From: Polynucleobacter meluiroseus
GTDB taxonomy: Bacteria; Pseudomonadota; Gammaproteobacteria; Burkholderiales; Burkholderiaceae
Direction of reading: 5' to 3'
Assembly: GCF_900205755.1 (NCBI RefSeq)
Contig: NZ_OANS01000001.1
Location: forward strand, 372,001-436,000
Length of the DNA: 64,000 nucleotides
Shown here piece after piece: positions 51,693-59,769 of the stretch. The translations under genes and the position numbers were made by a program. The stretch's first letter is position 1, and the number at the start of each line of letters is the position of its first letter. The notes beneath the pieces are model-generated. The model was not told the origin of the DNA and ran no database searches. It was given only the letters and a program-made list of their open reading frames with translations.

Positions 51693-52472
51693 ATGACTGG
51701 CCATCGCCAACCCGCCATATTTATTGGTCATGGCAGTCCTACCTACGCCCTCGAGCCCAATCGCTATACAGCGGCCTGGGCTTCTTTGGGGAAATCGCTT
51801 CGTAGACCAGATGCCATCTTAGTGATTTCTGCCCATTGGCTTACCCGCGGTACTTGGGTTACGGCCATGGCTAAACCTAAAACTATTCATGATTTCGGTG
51901 GCTTTTCGCCTGCGCTTTATGAGGTACAGTATCCAGCGTCAGGCAGCCCTGCATTGGCCGATCGCATCCAAGAGTTGTTGGATATTCCGGTGGTGCTGGA
52001 AGAGCATGAGTGGGGTTTTGATCATGGCGCTTGGGCTGTTCTGAAATACCTCTATCCATGCGCGGATATTCCTGTTGTCCAGTTGAGTCTAGATGGCTCA
52101 AAGTCTGCCGCTGAACATTACGCATTAGCAAAGCAACTGCGCCCTTTGCGCGCTGAAAACATTCTCATCTTGGCCAGTGGTAACGTGGTTCACAACCTGC
52201 GCATGATGCATTGGGAAGAAGGTGCCGAGCCTTATCTCTGGGCCAAGGACTTTAATGCTTTTTTTGTTGCAGAAATGCACCGTGATGATCATGCCGCATT
52301 GATTCATTGGGAAGAGCAGGGCGAGGCGGCACATTTGGCTGTACCGTCACCTGAGCACTATTGGCCTGCTTTGTATGCTCTAGCATTACAAGAGCAAGGG
52401 GAGCATGCCAATATCATTGTGGACGGCTTAGAAATGAGCTCTATCAGTATGTTGAGCTTTTCCATTCAATAG
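51693..52472 (+). CDS. Extradiol (class III) aromatic ring-opening dioxygenase, DODA/YgiD type
   Basis: A 259-residue LigB-fold enzyme. Metal His residues are in 'IFIGHGSPTYALE', 'LVISAHWLTRG' and 'EHEWGFDHGAWAVLKYLYP'; 'ILASGNVVHNLRMM' closes the active site. Relatives cleave catechols such as DOPA. Followed 10 bases later by crcB, with which it seems cotranscribed. Confidence 0.88.
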   Translation: MTGHRQPAIFIGHGSPTYALEPNRYTAAWASLGKSLRRPDAILVISAHWLTRGTWVTAMAKPKTIHDFGGFSPALYEVQYPASGSPALADRIQELLDIPVVLEEHEWGFDHGAWAVLKYLYPCADIPVVQLSLDGSKSAAEHYALAKQLRPLRAENILILASGNVVHNLRMMHWEEGAEPYLWAKDFNAFFVAEMHRDDHAALIHWEEQGEAAHLAVPSPEHYWPALYALALQEQGEHANIIVDGLEMSSISMLSFSIQ

Positions 52473-52482
52473 GATCTTGAAT

Positions 52483-52860
52483 ATGTGGTTATCGATATTA
52501 GCTATTTTCTGCGGGGCCGGACTCGGGGCTTTACTCAGGGCGGGCTTCAATGCCTCGACCGTGAGCGTAGCCTTGATTATTCCCTTGGGCACGCTTATTT
52601 CCAACTTGGTGGGTGGTTATTTGATTGGTATCGCCATTGCGTTCTTCGGCAATAACCCCAATTTATCGCCAGAATGGAGACTCTTTATTGTTACTGGTTT
52701 CTTGGGCGGCCTCACCACCTTCTCGAGCTTTTCGGCGGAAGTAGTTGGCTTTATGCAGCGCGGTGAATTGACTTGGGCACTGGGAACTGCTCTCTTGCAT
52801 TTATTAGGATCGCTAGCCTTAACTTTCCTTGGAATTCTGACTTATCAAGCCCTCAAGTAA
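52483..52860 (+). CDS. crcB: Fluoride exporter CrcB (Fluc)
   Basis: A 125-residue, four-helix fluoride channel. 'FCGAGLGALLRAGFN' (the GxxxGAxxR motif), 'PLGTLISNLVGGYLIG' (the N of the ion path) and 'GFLGGLTTFSSFSAEV' (Phe box) are all present. It works as a dual-topology dimer; a single gene suffices. No fluoride riboswitch is visible, as the gene is only 10 bases after the dioxygenase. ATG at 52483 is preferred over TTG at 52477. Confidence 0.93.
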   Translation: MWLSILAIFCGAGLGALLRAGFNASTVSVALIIPLGTLISNLVGGYLIGIAIAFFGNNPNLSPEWRLFIVTGFLGGLTTFSSFSAEVVGFMQRGELTWALGTALLHLLGSLALTFLGILTYQALK

Positions 52861-52869
52861 AGGGCTTTT

Positions 52870-53391
52870 CTAAATCAGCCCAAGCACTCCGAGCAAGGCG
52901 CCGACGATGATTAAATACAGTGGGTGCCAGCGCGTCAAAAGTAATATCAAAATCGCCCCGCTAGTGAGTGCGATTGCAGGCATTCCTTGATGAATTTGGT
53001 TCGAGATATCCCAGGCTGAACCCAATACTAGCCCTACCGCTAAAGCGCTTGCAGCAAGTTGAATGGTGCTCTTGACCCTTTGATTGCTTATCTTGTTCAG
53101 GTAGTTCTGTAAAAAATAAATCATGATGGAGGAAGGCCAGCAGATTGCTACAGAGGCAACTGCCGCTCCCAAAACACCGCCAACGTGCCAACCAATCAGA
53201 ATGACCGTCATCAAGTTGGGTCCTGGCGCTGCTTGAGCGATTGCAAAAAAATCGGAGAAGGTTTGGGTGTTCAGCCAGTGCTCTTGTGTAACTGAGAGTC
53301 TGTAAAGCTCGGGGAGTAGTGCATTCACACCACCAAAGGCAATTGCGGAAAATGCAGAAAGCTTGATAAAAAGGTTAAGCAAGATATTCAT
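52870..53391 (-). CDS. Short-chain chromate transporter half (ChrA domain, second of pair)
   Basis: A 173-residue CHR-domain protein with about six helices. 'LSAFSAIAFGGVNALLPELY' and 'FFAIAQAAPGPNLMTVILIG' (P-G-P-N motif) mark the CHR family. Paired short CHR proteins together equal one long ChrA antiporter; this is the downstream half, overlapping the first by 4 bases. Chromate or sulfate transport is possible. Confidence 0.87.
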   Translation of the reverse strand: MNILLNLFIKLSAFSAIAFGGVNALLPELYRLSVTQEHWLNTQTFSDFFAIAQAAPGPNLMTVILIGWHVGGVLGAAVASVAICWPSSIMIYFLQNYLNKISNQRVKSTIQLAASALAVGLVLGSAWDISNQIHQGMPAIALTSGAILILLLTRWHPLYLIIVGALLGVLGLI

Positions 53392-53933
53392 TTTTTACCT
53401 GCTTTTTGCCAAGCTAAATAGAGGGCTACAGGGGAGGCAATCAATACTACCCAAGCCAAACTTAAATGAAAGTAGCCAGTTGCAAGGACGGTAATTAGCA
53501 CAACGAATAACATCGGTGGATAACTAAATTCACTGCGCAACATTTTGAAACCAGTGCCCGCAATTAAGCCAATTCCAACCGCTGAAACCCCTCGCAGCAT
53601 CCCGTGAACTTCCGGTAGATAACTGTAATGCTCATAGAGCATGCCTAATAAAATGACGATGATGCTAGGCCCCAAAAGAAGACCTGCAACTGAGCTTAGA
53701 GCCCCTGGAATGCCTGCAAACTTGCTACCAACACAGACGGCTAAGTTCACAATATTGGGGCCGGGAACAACCTGACAAATGCCAAGCATGGCATTAAATT
53801 CCTCAGGACTTAACCACTCTTCTTGCTCCACAAGTGTGCGCCTTGCCCAAGGCAAAACTCCCCCAAACCCAGAAAGACTGATCTTGGTAAAACCGATAAA
53901 GAGTTGCCTTGGGGAGAGTGTCTTTTGGGGCAT
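53388..53933 (-). CDS. Short-chain chromate transporter half (ChrA domain, first of pair)
   Basis: A 181-residue CHR-domain protein. 'FTKISLSGFGGVLPWARRTL' and 'MLGICQVVPGPNIVNLAVCV' are the N-terminal and P-G-P-N motifs. It forms an overlapping gene pair with the next CHR protein, and probably a heterodimer with opposite topology. Confidence 0.87.
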   Translation of the reverse strand: MPQKTLSPRQLFIGFTKISLSGFGGVLPWARRTLVEQEEWLSPEEFNAMLGICQVVPGPNIVNLAVCVGSKFAGIPGALSSVAGLLLGPSIIVILLGMLYEHYSYLPEVHGMLRGVSAVGIGLIAGTGFKMLRSEFSYPPMLFVVLITVLATGYFHLSLAWVVLIASPVALYLAWQKAGKK

Positions 53934-53956
53934 ATTTTGATCAAGTTGATAAGGCC

Positions 53957-54727
53957 TTAGGAGGCCTTCATTTTCTTGCGGATGGATTGCTCCAATGGAA
54001 TGCTGTCTAGGGTTGGTTCGAGCGCTTCGCGTTCATCAAAGACAAAACAGCTCCCCTCATAATGAGCCTGCCCCACCTCTTCAAAGTATTTCAATATGCC
54101 GCCATCTAATTGATAACTGTGCTCCATACCAATTTCTCGCATGTACAGTCCTGACTTTTCACAACGAATACCGCCAGTACAAAAACTGACGAGAGTCTTA
54201 TCAGCCAAGGCATCTTTCTGGGAAGTAATCGCTGCAGGGAACTCGGTAAATTTATTGATATTGAAATGCATCGCATTTTTAAAACTGCCGTAATCCACTT
54301 CGAAAGCATTGCGTGTATCTATCATCACTACCGGACGGCCTAAGTCATCGGTACCGCGATCTAGCCATTCTTTTAATTTTTTGGGCGCGATGAAATTGGC
54401 TCGGCCAGTTTCTGGACGAATGGTGGGATGATTCATGCGAATGATTTCAGCTTTGATTTTGATGAGCATTTTCTTGAACGGCTGATCATCCGACCAACTT
54501 TCCTTCACTTCGATTGCCTGAAAACGCGGATCACTTCTCAGCCAGTCCATAAATGCGCGCAACTTGGCCTCTTTGCCAGCCAAGAATAGGTTAATACCCT
54601 CCCCGGTGAGTAGGATGGTTCCCTTAAGCTCTTGAGTGGTGCACTCGTCAAGCATTTTGTTTCGCAACTCCGACAGATCATCTAAGCTGACAAATAAATA
54701 GGCAGCAATATTTAAGATGGGCTTCAT
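53957..54727 (-). CDS. trhO: tRNA uridine(34) hydroxylase TrhO (rhodanese-like YceA family)
   Basis: A 256-residue protein. The rhodanese domain has the active-site loop 'VSFCTGGIRCEKSGLYMRE' with the catalytic Cys; upstream parts 'GTILLTGEGINLFLAG' and 'VMIDTRNAFEVDYGSF' match TrhO. It makes 5-hydroxyuridine at wobble position 34 of some tRNAs. ATG at 54727 is chosen; 54766 would add an unlikely stretch. Confidence 0.92.
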   Translation of the reverse strand: MKPILNIAAYLFVSLDDLSELRNKMLDECTTQELKGTILLTGEGINLFLAGKEAKLRAFMDWLRSDPRFQAIEVKESWSDDQPFKKMLIKIKAEIIRMNHPTIRPETGRANFIAPKKLKEWLDRGTDDLGRPVVMIDTRNAFEVDYGSFKNAMHFNINKFTEFPAAITSQKDALADKTLVSFCTGGIRCEKSGLYMREIGMEHSYQLDGGILKYFEEVGQAHYEGSCFVFDEREALEPTLDSIPLEQSIRKKMKAS

Positions 54728-54818
54728 TTCGACTCCGTTATTTCTCATAAGGACATTATCAAACAAGCCACCATTGCAGGGGTGTTAATCTTATGGCTTA
54801 AATAGGAGGAGACAATCC

Positions 54819-55817
54819 ATGCAATTTTTATCGAAAATGGCCAAAAGAGCCTTACTTACCTGCCTTGCAGTAATCGGAATGATTGGTATTGCCAGCGCTC
54901 AAGCGCCGGGAGTAGGTTCGTGGCCTACCCAAAAACCTATTCGCTTAATTGCTGTGTTCCCACCGGGTGGATCAGTTGATCAAGTGGCGCGCATTTTGGC
55001 GGCCGCTCTACAAACGGAATTGAAGCAAAACGTGATCGTCGAGAATGTTGGTGGGGCTTCAGGTGTCATTGGTACTGCCGCAATGGCGCGCGCTGAACCT
55101 GATGGTTATACCTTTGCCGTGGTGTTTGATACCCACGGGGTAAACCCTAGTCTCAAAGACAAACTCCCCTATGACACCATCAAAGACATCGCTCCTGTTA
55201 CTTTAATTGGCACTTCCCCAATGGTGTTGGTGGCAAGTAAGTCATCAGGAATTACCAGCTTTAAGCAATTGGTCGAGCAGTCAAAAAAAGGAAAGCAGTT
55301 TAGTTATGGCTCCATTGGTATCGGAAGCTTAGGTCACCTCGCCATGGCGCGCTTAGCAAAGCAATCCGGATTTGACTGGAACCACATTCCCTATCGTGGC
55401 GGCGGTCCTCTGATGCAAGATGTTTTAGGTGGGCAGGTAGAATTGGCTATAGGCTCTGAATTTTTGGTTAAGCCCCATATTGATAGTGGTGGCGTTATTC
55501 CATTGGTCGTTACAACGCCTAAGCGTTCACCAGCACTTCCAAACGTCCCAACGATTAGCGAAAGTGGTTTTCCTGGATTTGATGCGCCGGCTTGGTGGGC
55601 ATTATTGGCACCTGGTAAAACACCGCCAGCGATTGTCAATGCCATGAATCAAGCTGCGACTAAAGCCTTGAAATCCCCCGCGGTAGCCAATAAGTTAGAA
55701 ACCCAAGGAATTGCAGTGGTTGCAGGTGGACCAGAGACCTTGAGAGATTTTATTGGTAAGCAAATTGCCACCTGGGGTAAGTTTGTAATTCAAAATAATA
55801 TTAAAGAAACCAATTAA
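54819..55817 (+). CDS. Bug-family (TctC) tripartite tricarboxylate-type periplasmic binding protein
   Basis: A 332-residue secreted protein with signal peptide ending 'IGIASAQA'. 'KPIRLIAVFPPGGSVDQVAR' and 'VVENVGGASGVIGTAAMARA' are the Bug signatures; 'HIPYRGGGPLMQDVLGGQV' and 'LPNVPTISESGFPGFDAPAW' follow in order. Bug proteins bind carboxylates and are abundant in Burkholderiales. AGGAGGAGA precedes the start. Followed by a carboxymuconolactone-decarboxylase-like gene. Confidence 0.93.
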   Translation: MQFLSKMAKRALLTCLAVIGMIGIASAQAPGVGSWPTQKPIRLIAVFPPGGSVDQVARILAAALQTELKQNVIVENVGGASGVIGTAAMARAEPDGYTFAVVFDTHGVNPSLKDKLPYDTIKDIAPVTLIGTSPMVLVASKSSGITSFKQLVEQSKKGKQFSYGSIGIGSLGHLAMARLAKQSGFDWNHIPYRGGGPLMQDVLGGQVELAIGSEFLVKPHIDSGGVIPLVVTTPKRSPALPNVPTISESGFPGFDAPAWWALLAPGKTPPAIVNAMNQAATKALKSPAVANKLETQGIAVVAGGPETLRDFIGKQIATWGKFVIQNNIKETN

Positions 55818-55827
55818 TTAGGTTTAT

Positions 55828-56373
55828 ATGTCCAAACGTCTTATTCCTTATCAGCCAATGGACTTGGCTGAGCCAGCAGATTTGGTAGCCGCAATTCGCA
55901 AGAGGCGCGGCGGTCAATTCATTAATTTGGATCGGATGCTATTGCATAGCGTCCCCATTGCAGAGGGCTGGAATCATTTCATTGGTGGGATTCGAAACCA
56001 TTTGTCTTTAAGTCCAAAGCTTCGTGAATTAGCGATGTGCGGAGTTGCCGTCTTAAATGGCGCTGAGTATGAATTTATTCATCACGCCCCCCCATTTAGG
56101 GAAGCGGGCGGCACCGAGGTGCAAGTGACTGCACTGCGTTTGCTGGGCGAACCAAACTTTCCGATGGAACTCTTCAATTCTGTAGAGCAAGATACCGCCT
56201 CCCTCACTTTACAAATGACGCGTTTCATCAAGGTGGACCCGATTCTCATGCAGCGGCTTCAAGAGGTTTTGGGTAATACCGCAACGGTGGAATTAGTGAG
56301 TGTGATTGCCGCCTACAACATGGTGTCTCGCTTCTTGATTGCTTTGGACGTGACCCCTGAAGAACACAGTTAA
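55828..56373 (+). CDS. Carboxymuconolactone decarboxylase/AhpD-like protein
   Basis: A 181-residue protein of the CMD family: 'LSPKLRELAMCGVAVLNGAE' and 'FIHHAPPFREAGGTEVQVTA'. The AhpD CxxC pair is absent, with one Cys only, so a peroxidase role is unlikely; a decarboxylase or isomerase role is possible. 10 bases after the Bug gene and 19 before a methyltransferase, so one operon. Confidence 0.82.
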   Translation: MSKRLIPYQPMDLAEPADLVAAIRKRRGGQFINLDRMLLHSVPIAEGWNHFIGGIRNHLSLSPKLRELAMCGVAVLNGAEYEFIHHAPPFREAGGTEVQVTALRLLGEPNFPMELFNSVEQDTASLTLQMTRFIKVDPILMQRLQEVLGNTATVELVSVIAAYNMVSRFLIALDVTPEEHS

Positions 56374-56392
56374 ATATGCTGCGGTGGACTGA

Positions 56393-57565
56393 GTGCTAAT
56401 AGATGGACTGATTCAGTGGGAAGAGGGTAGTCAAGCCCATTCTGCCGGGTGGCATTCAGAGAACGGAATTAGCGCACACCAGAAAGTAGTGCTGGCCGAC
56501 GACACGCTGACTGCGGATGCGGCATATCGTTTGGCTTGCGAAGGCACGGCACTGCTCTGGCGCGGAGATTTTCAAAATGCTCGCCAGCTATTACAAGCAT
56601 TGGTTCGGAGGGTAGATAAGCCTTCTAAAAAGTCCAAGCGCAATAAAGCAAAAAATCAGCTTCAAGAGCATGGCGCACTTGATCAATTTCACCACCATCG
56701 CCTCGCCCAATCACAACGTGCGCGGATTCTTGGCATGATCTTGATTGAGCTGAATGCAGAGCATCGTATTTCCTTGAAGCGGGCACCTGATGTGGCTTTG
56801 GCCTGTTCTGAGGCTTATGGCTCAGCAACCGAGTCTTATGTGATTTCACTGCGAGAGTTATTGGGTGTGATTAGCGCCCATGAATGGCGTAAGAAGGGAG
56901 TTCCTGTTCCAGCTAATGAAAATGAAGTTATTCGGATTTATCCGCATTACGGAGTCTTTTCACCAGTGCGGGGCGAGTATCTTGAGTTGGTCTGGAATGC
57001 GGCTTTGCCTTACGCAGTAGACCAGCATTCATTGGCCTTTGATATTGGCGTAGGCAGTGGCGTCCTTTCGGTGCTGCTGGTCAAACGAGGCGTTCAAAGG
57101 GTCATAGCAACTGATAGCGATGATCGAGCGCTTGCGTGCGCCAAGGAAAACATGGCCCATTTGGGTTTAACAAACCAGGTTGAGATCCGCAAGGCCAATC
57201 TTTTTCCTGCTGGTCAAGCTGCTCTGATCGTCTGTAATCCACCTTGGCTGCCCGCAAGGCCCAGTTCGTCCCTTGAGCATGCAGTCTACGATCCAAACAG
57301 TCAAATGCTTAAAGGTTTCTTACATGGCCTGAGAGAGCACTTATTACCTGAAGGTGAAGGGTGGCTGATTCTTTCTGACCTTGCAGAGCATCTTGGCTTA
57401 CGTTCCAGAGAAACTTTATTGAATTGGATAAGGGAAGCTGGATTAAAAGTGATAGGGCGTGAAGACATCAGGCCAAAGCACGGTAAGGTATTTGATCAAG
57501 AGGATGCCCTGCATGCCGCTAGGGTGGCGGAACTTACCTCGCTATGGCGTTTGCAGGCAGAGTAA
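56393..57565 (+). CDS. Class I SAM-dependent methyltransferase (N5-Gln-like NPPW motif)
   Basis: A 390-residue protein. The C-terminal half has the SAM site 'FDIGVGSGVLSVLLVKRG', 'VIATDSDDRALACAKENM' and 'ALIVCNPPWLPA', whose N-P-P-W is used by enzymes methylating amide or ring nitrogens (HemK, RlmF-like). The N-terminal 170 residues hold a basic stretch 'KPSKKSKRNKAKNQ', perhaps binding RNA. GTG start. Confidence 0.83.
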   Translation: MLIDGLIQWEEGSQAHSAGWHSENGISAHQKVVLADDTLTADAAYRLACEGTALLWRGDFQNARQLLQALVRRVDKPSKKSKRNKAKNQLQEHGALDQFHHHRLAQSQRARILGMILIELNAEHRISLKRAPDVALACSEAYGSATESYVISLRELLGVISAHEWRKKGVPVPANENEVIRIYPHYGVFSPVRGEYLELVWNAALPYAVDQHSLAFDIGVGSGVLSVLLVKRGVQRVIATDSDDRALACAKENMAHLGLTNQVEIRKANLFPAGQAALIVCNPPWLPARPSSSLEHAVYDPNSQMLKGFLHGLREHLLPEGEGWLILSDLAEHLGLRSRETLLNWIREAGLKVIGREDIRPKHGKVFDQEDALHAARVAELTSLWRLQAE

Positions 57566-57615
57566 GCAACCCTTTCAACACAAAGTGAATGAGGTTATTC
57601 GCTAAAAAGTAAATA

Positions 57616-57634
57616 GAAATGATTCTCAATTAGA
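57616..57634 (+). promoter_or_regulatory. Candidate Fur box upstream of exbB
   Basis: The sequence around GAAATGATTCTCAATTAGA resembles the Fur 19-mer in its AATGAT-x-x-T-C-A-A-T core, 66 bases upstream of the exbB ATG. The match is moderate; the heme uptake genes downstream make Fur control likely. Confidence 0.55.
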
Positions 57635-57700
57635 ATTTTGGGCTGATGCACGGCTTTAATAAAAGCCATTCACTCACTGCATTCTTTTTGGGAAGGTCGC

Positions 57701-58405
57701 ATGCACTCAGGTAGTCATTTTGTGGATTTATGGATCAATAGTGGTTTGGTAATTAAAACCACCGCCGGTATTTTATTGTCGATGTCAGTGTTTTCGTGGA
57801 CCATCATGTTGGTCAAAGCCAGGCAAATTTATATCGCCATGGGGCAGGCTAAGAAATTGGTGGGATTTTGGAATGCACCCAATCCACTTCAAGCGATTGA
57901 TACTCTCCAGTCAACCGAGCAAGATAAGAATCCCTTCCTTCTTATATTAAAACAAGGTCAAAAAACAATGCAGCATCAACGCCATGAAAGTGCTTTAGTG
58001 CAGTCTTCCAGAGAAGCGCAAGAGAGCTTCGTGCTTCAGCTTAGGGTTGTGCTTGATGAATTTAAGCAGAGCTTGGGGGGCGGCTTAATCATATTGGCTT
58101 CCGTCTCCTCTACGGCGCCATTTATTGGTTTATTTGGGACGGTTTGGGGAATTTACCAGGCCCTAATGGTGATTGGGGGAGTTGGTCTAAATGGCCTTGA
58201 TCAAGTAGCGGGTCCCATAGGTGAGGCGCTAGTGATGACTGCATTTGGATTAGCGGTGGCCATTCCTGCGGCACTGGGATACAACTTCGTCCGCCAAGGT
58301 AATCAATTGATAGTAAGCAAACTGAACCGATTCGCTGAGAATATGCGTAATGTGTATTTGGTGGAGGCAGCGTATCAGCATCAATCGATCGATCAATCTA
58401 TTTAA
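57701..58405 (+). CDS. exbB: Proton-channel subunit ExbB (MotA/TolQ/ExbB family)
   Basis: A 234-residue inner-membrane protein with three helices (about 20-38, 125-148 and 165-190). 'LASVSSTAPFIGLFGTVWGI' and 'GPIGEALVMTAFGLAVAIP' are diagnostic ExbB/TolQ motifs. With ExbD it powers TonB. Preceded by a Fur-box-like site and a short hairpin GGCTTT-AATA-AAAGCC in the leader. Followed by exbD after 21 bases. Confidence 0.94.
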   Translation: MHSGSHFVDLWINSGLVIKTTAGILLSMSVFSWTIMLVKARQIYIAMGQAKKLVGFWNAPNPLQAIDTLQSTEQDKNPFLLILKQGQKTMQHQRHESALVQSSREAQESFVLQLRVVLDEFKQSLGGGLIILASVSSTAPFIGLFGTVWGIYQALMVIGGVGLNGLDQVAGPIGEALVMTAFGLAVAIPAALGYNFVRQGNQLIVSKLNRFAENMRNVYLVEAAYQHQSIDQSI

Positions 58406-58426
58406 ATCCCTTAGGAGGAGAAAGTC

Positions 58427-58843
58427 ATGAGCATCGATGGCTTCGAGACTGTACAAGACAACCTCATTCATGAGATAAATATCACACCGTTTGTGGATGT
58501 CATGTTGGTGTTGTTAGTGGTATTCATGATGACTGTCCCAATGTTGCAGCATGCGGTAGATGTTAATTTGCCGCAAGCAGGGAGCAAACCATTAGATGCT
58601 AAGCCTGAAATTATTAGATTGCATATTGATCATGCTGGAGCATACGTCCTCGATAAGCAAGCGCTTCAAGAAGGCGGTCTCTATCCCGCTCTTCAAGATA
58701 TTCAGCAAATGAATTCTCAAACAACACTCCATATTTACGGAGATAAAAAAGTGCCCTATGAATTTGTTGCTAAGGCCATGAGTATGGCTAATTCCGTTGG
58801 CATTGAGAAAATTGGCTTTGTAACAACCCCTGGGGAAAAATAA
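58427..58843 (+). CDS. exbD: Energy-transducing protein ExbD
   Basis: A 138-residue protein with one helix 'INITPFVDVMLVLLVVFMM', whose Asp carries protons, then a periplasmic domain ending 'VGIEKIGFVTTPGEK'. AGGAGGAGA precedes the ATG. Its last base overlaps the hemP start region (ATAATG), so coupling is likely. Confidence 0.94.
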   Translation: MSIDGFETVQDNLIHEINITPFVDVMLVLLVVFMMTVPMLQHAVDVNLPQAGSKPLDAKPEIIRLHIDHAGAYVLDKQALQEGGLYPALQDIQQMNSQTTLHIYGDKKVPYEFVAKAMSMANSVGIEKIGFVTTPGEK

Positions 58844-59025
58844 TGATGCAAACGGATCGGGAAAAATTATCGTCAACGGAGAGCTCATCACGCAATGCTA
58901 ACGAGGAGAAAGCTTTTATTAGCTCACAATTATTTCGTGGCAAGAGTGCCATTCTGATTGACCATCGCGGCGAGCTATACACCTTAAGGATCACGCAGCT
59001 AGGGAAACTGATTCTAACTAAATAA
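58843..59025 (+). CDS. hemP: Hemin uptake protein HemP
   Basis: A 60-residue protein. 'SQLFRGKSAILIDHRGELYT' followed by 'LRITQLGKLILTK' is the complete HemP signature. HemP (HmuP in Burkholderiales) works as an activator of heme receptor genes in Burkholderia and Bradyrhizobium. It sits between exbD and tonB. The N-terminal 30 residues are Ser/Glu-rich and probably disordered. Confidence 0.92.
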   Translation: MMQTDREKLSSTESSSRNANEEKAFISSQLFRGKSAILIDHRGELYTLRITQLGKLILTK

Positions 59026-59031
59026 GTTTCT

Positions 59032-59607
59032 ATGTTGAGCTCTGCACATTATTCAATCTGGTTCAGGATGGGCCTTGCGGTATTGATTCTTCATACAGTT
59101 GTTCTGTATTTAGTCTCCGTGAACAATGCCCTTAGAAGCAATAATCAATCTCATCAATTGGTATCAGGCGAAATCATTAGTCAGCCCTCCAAAGCCCAAT
59201 TGGCAAGCTCGGACCGTGCACCTCTCCTAAAAAATCCCCCTAGATTTATAAAAGAGTTTGTCAGTGCATTTGAGGAGGGGCAGAACTTAGTTCAGGAGAA
59301 TTCAGGGGGCGAGCATGGCGATCATATTCCATCAGCTGCCTCACAGTCTTTGAATAATCCGAAGCCACCCTATCCTATTTCTAGTCGAGAAAATGGCGAG
59401 CAAGGCTATGTTGTTTTAAGTGCATGCATTTCTCAACAGGGACTTATTGAGAGATTAGAACTGCTGAAAAGTTCAGGATATATTGCCTTAGATCGATCTG
59501 CTCTCAATACCGTTCGCAATTGGAAATTTAGAACGGCAACTAGCAAGGGAATAAACGTCCCGATGTGTTATCGATTGCCAATCAATTTTGTTTTAACTGT
59601 TGAATAA
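59032..59607 (+). CDS. tonB: TonB-family energy transducer
   Basis: A 191-residue protein with one N-terminal helix ('WFRMGLAVLILHTVVLYLVS') and a C-terminal TonB domain: 'PKPPYPISSRENGEQGYVVL' and 'SSGYIALDRSALNTVRNWKF'. The Pro-rich spacer of E. coli TonB is short here. It passes energy from ExbBD to the heme receptor encoded next. It follows hemP by 6 bases. Confidence 0.92.
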   Translation: MLSSAHYSIWFRMGLAVLILHTVVLYLVSVNNALRSNNQSHQLVSGEIISQPSKAQLASSDRAPLLKNPPRFIKEFVSAFEEGQNLVQENSGGEHGDHIPSAASQSLNNPKPPYPISSRENGEQGYVVLSACISQQGLIERLELLKSSGYIALDRSALNTVRNWKFRTATSKGINVPMCYRLPINFVLTVE

Positions 59608-59659
59608 AGGCATTAATAAAAAAGTAGTTGCTTCAGTGACAAATAGCCTTAAATTTTTT

Positions 59660-59678
59660 AATGAGAATGATTCGTATT
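59660..59678 (+). promoter_or_regulatory. Fur box upstream of the heme receptor gene
   Basis: AATGAGAATGATTCGTATT closely resembles Fur boxes (inverted AATGATT/AATCATT cores). It lies 91 bases upstream of the receptor ATG, overlapping AT-rich promoter sequence, and gives the receptor its own iron-controlled transcript apart from exbB-tonB. Confidence 0.7.
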
Positions 59679-59689
59679 AAAATGTAAGT

Positions 59690-59708
59690 TGACATCAATC
59701 TGATGTCA
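59690..59708. promoter_or_regulatory. Perfect 19-bp palindrome between Fur box and heme receptor start
   Basis: TGACATCAATCTGATGTCA has 8-base perfect arms around ATC, 11 bases downstream of the Fur box and 61 bases before the receptor ATG. It could be an operator for a second regulator (a heme or HemP-linked one is possible) or an mRNA hairpin. It is not a known element to me. Confidence 0.55.
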
Positions 59709-59769
59709 GTGATTTCTGAAACTTCACAGCCCGCCGCCGCTAGCTAGTGTGTCAATAACTAGAGGTGAT

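Noticed and set aside
52473..52482. Fluoride riboswitch ahead of crcB
   Set aside because: Only ten bases separate the dioxygenase and crcB genes, too short for the aptamer.
57652..57667. GGCTTT-AATA-AAAGCC hairpin before exbB as a terminator or riboswitch
   Set aside because: Short stem without T-run and no ligand-type core; probably a minor leader hairpin.
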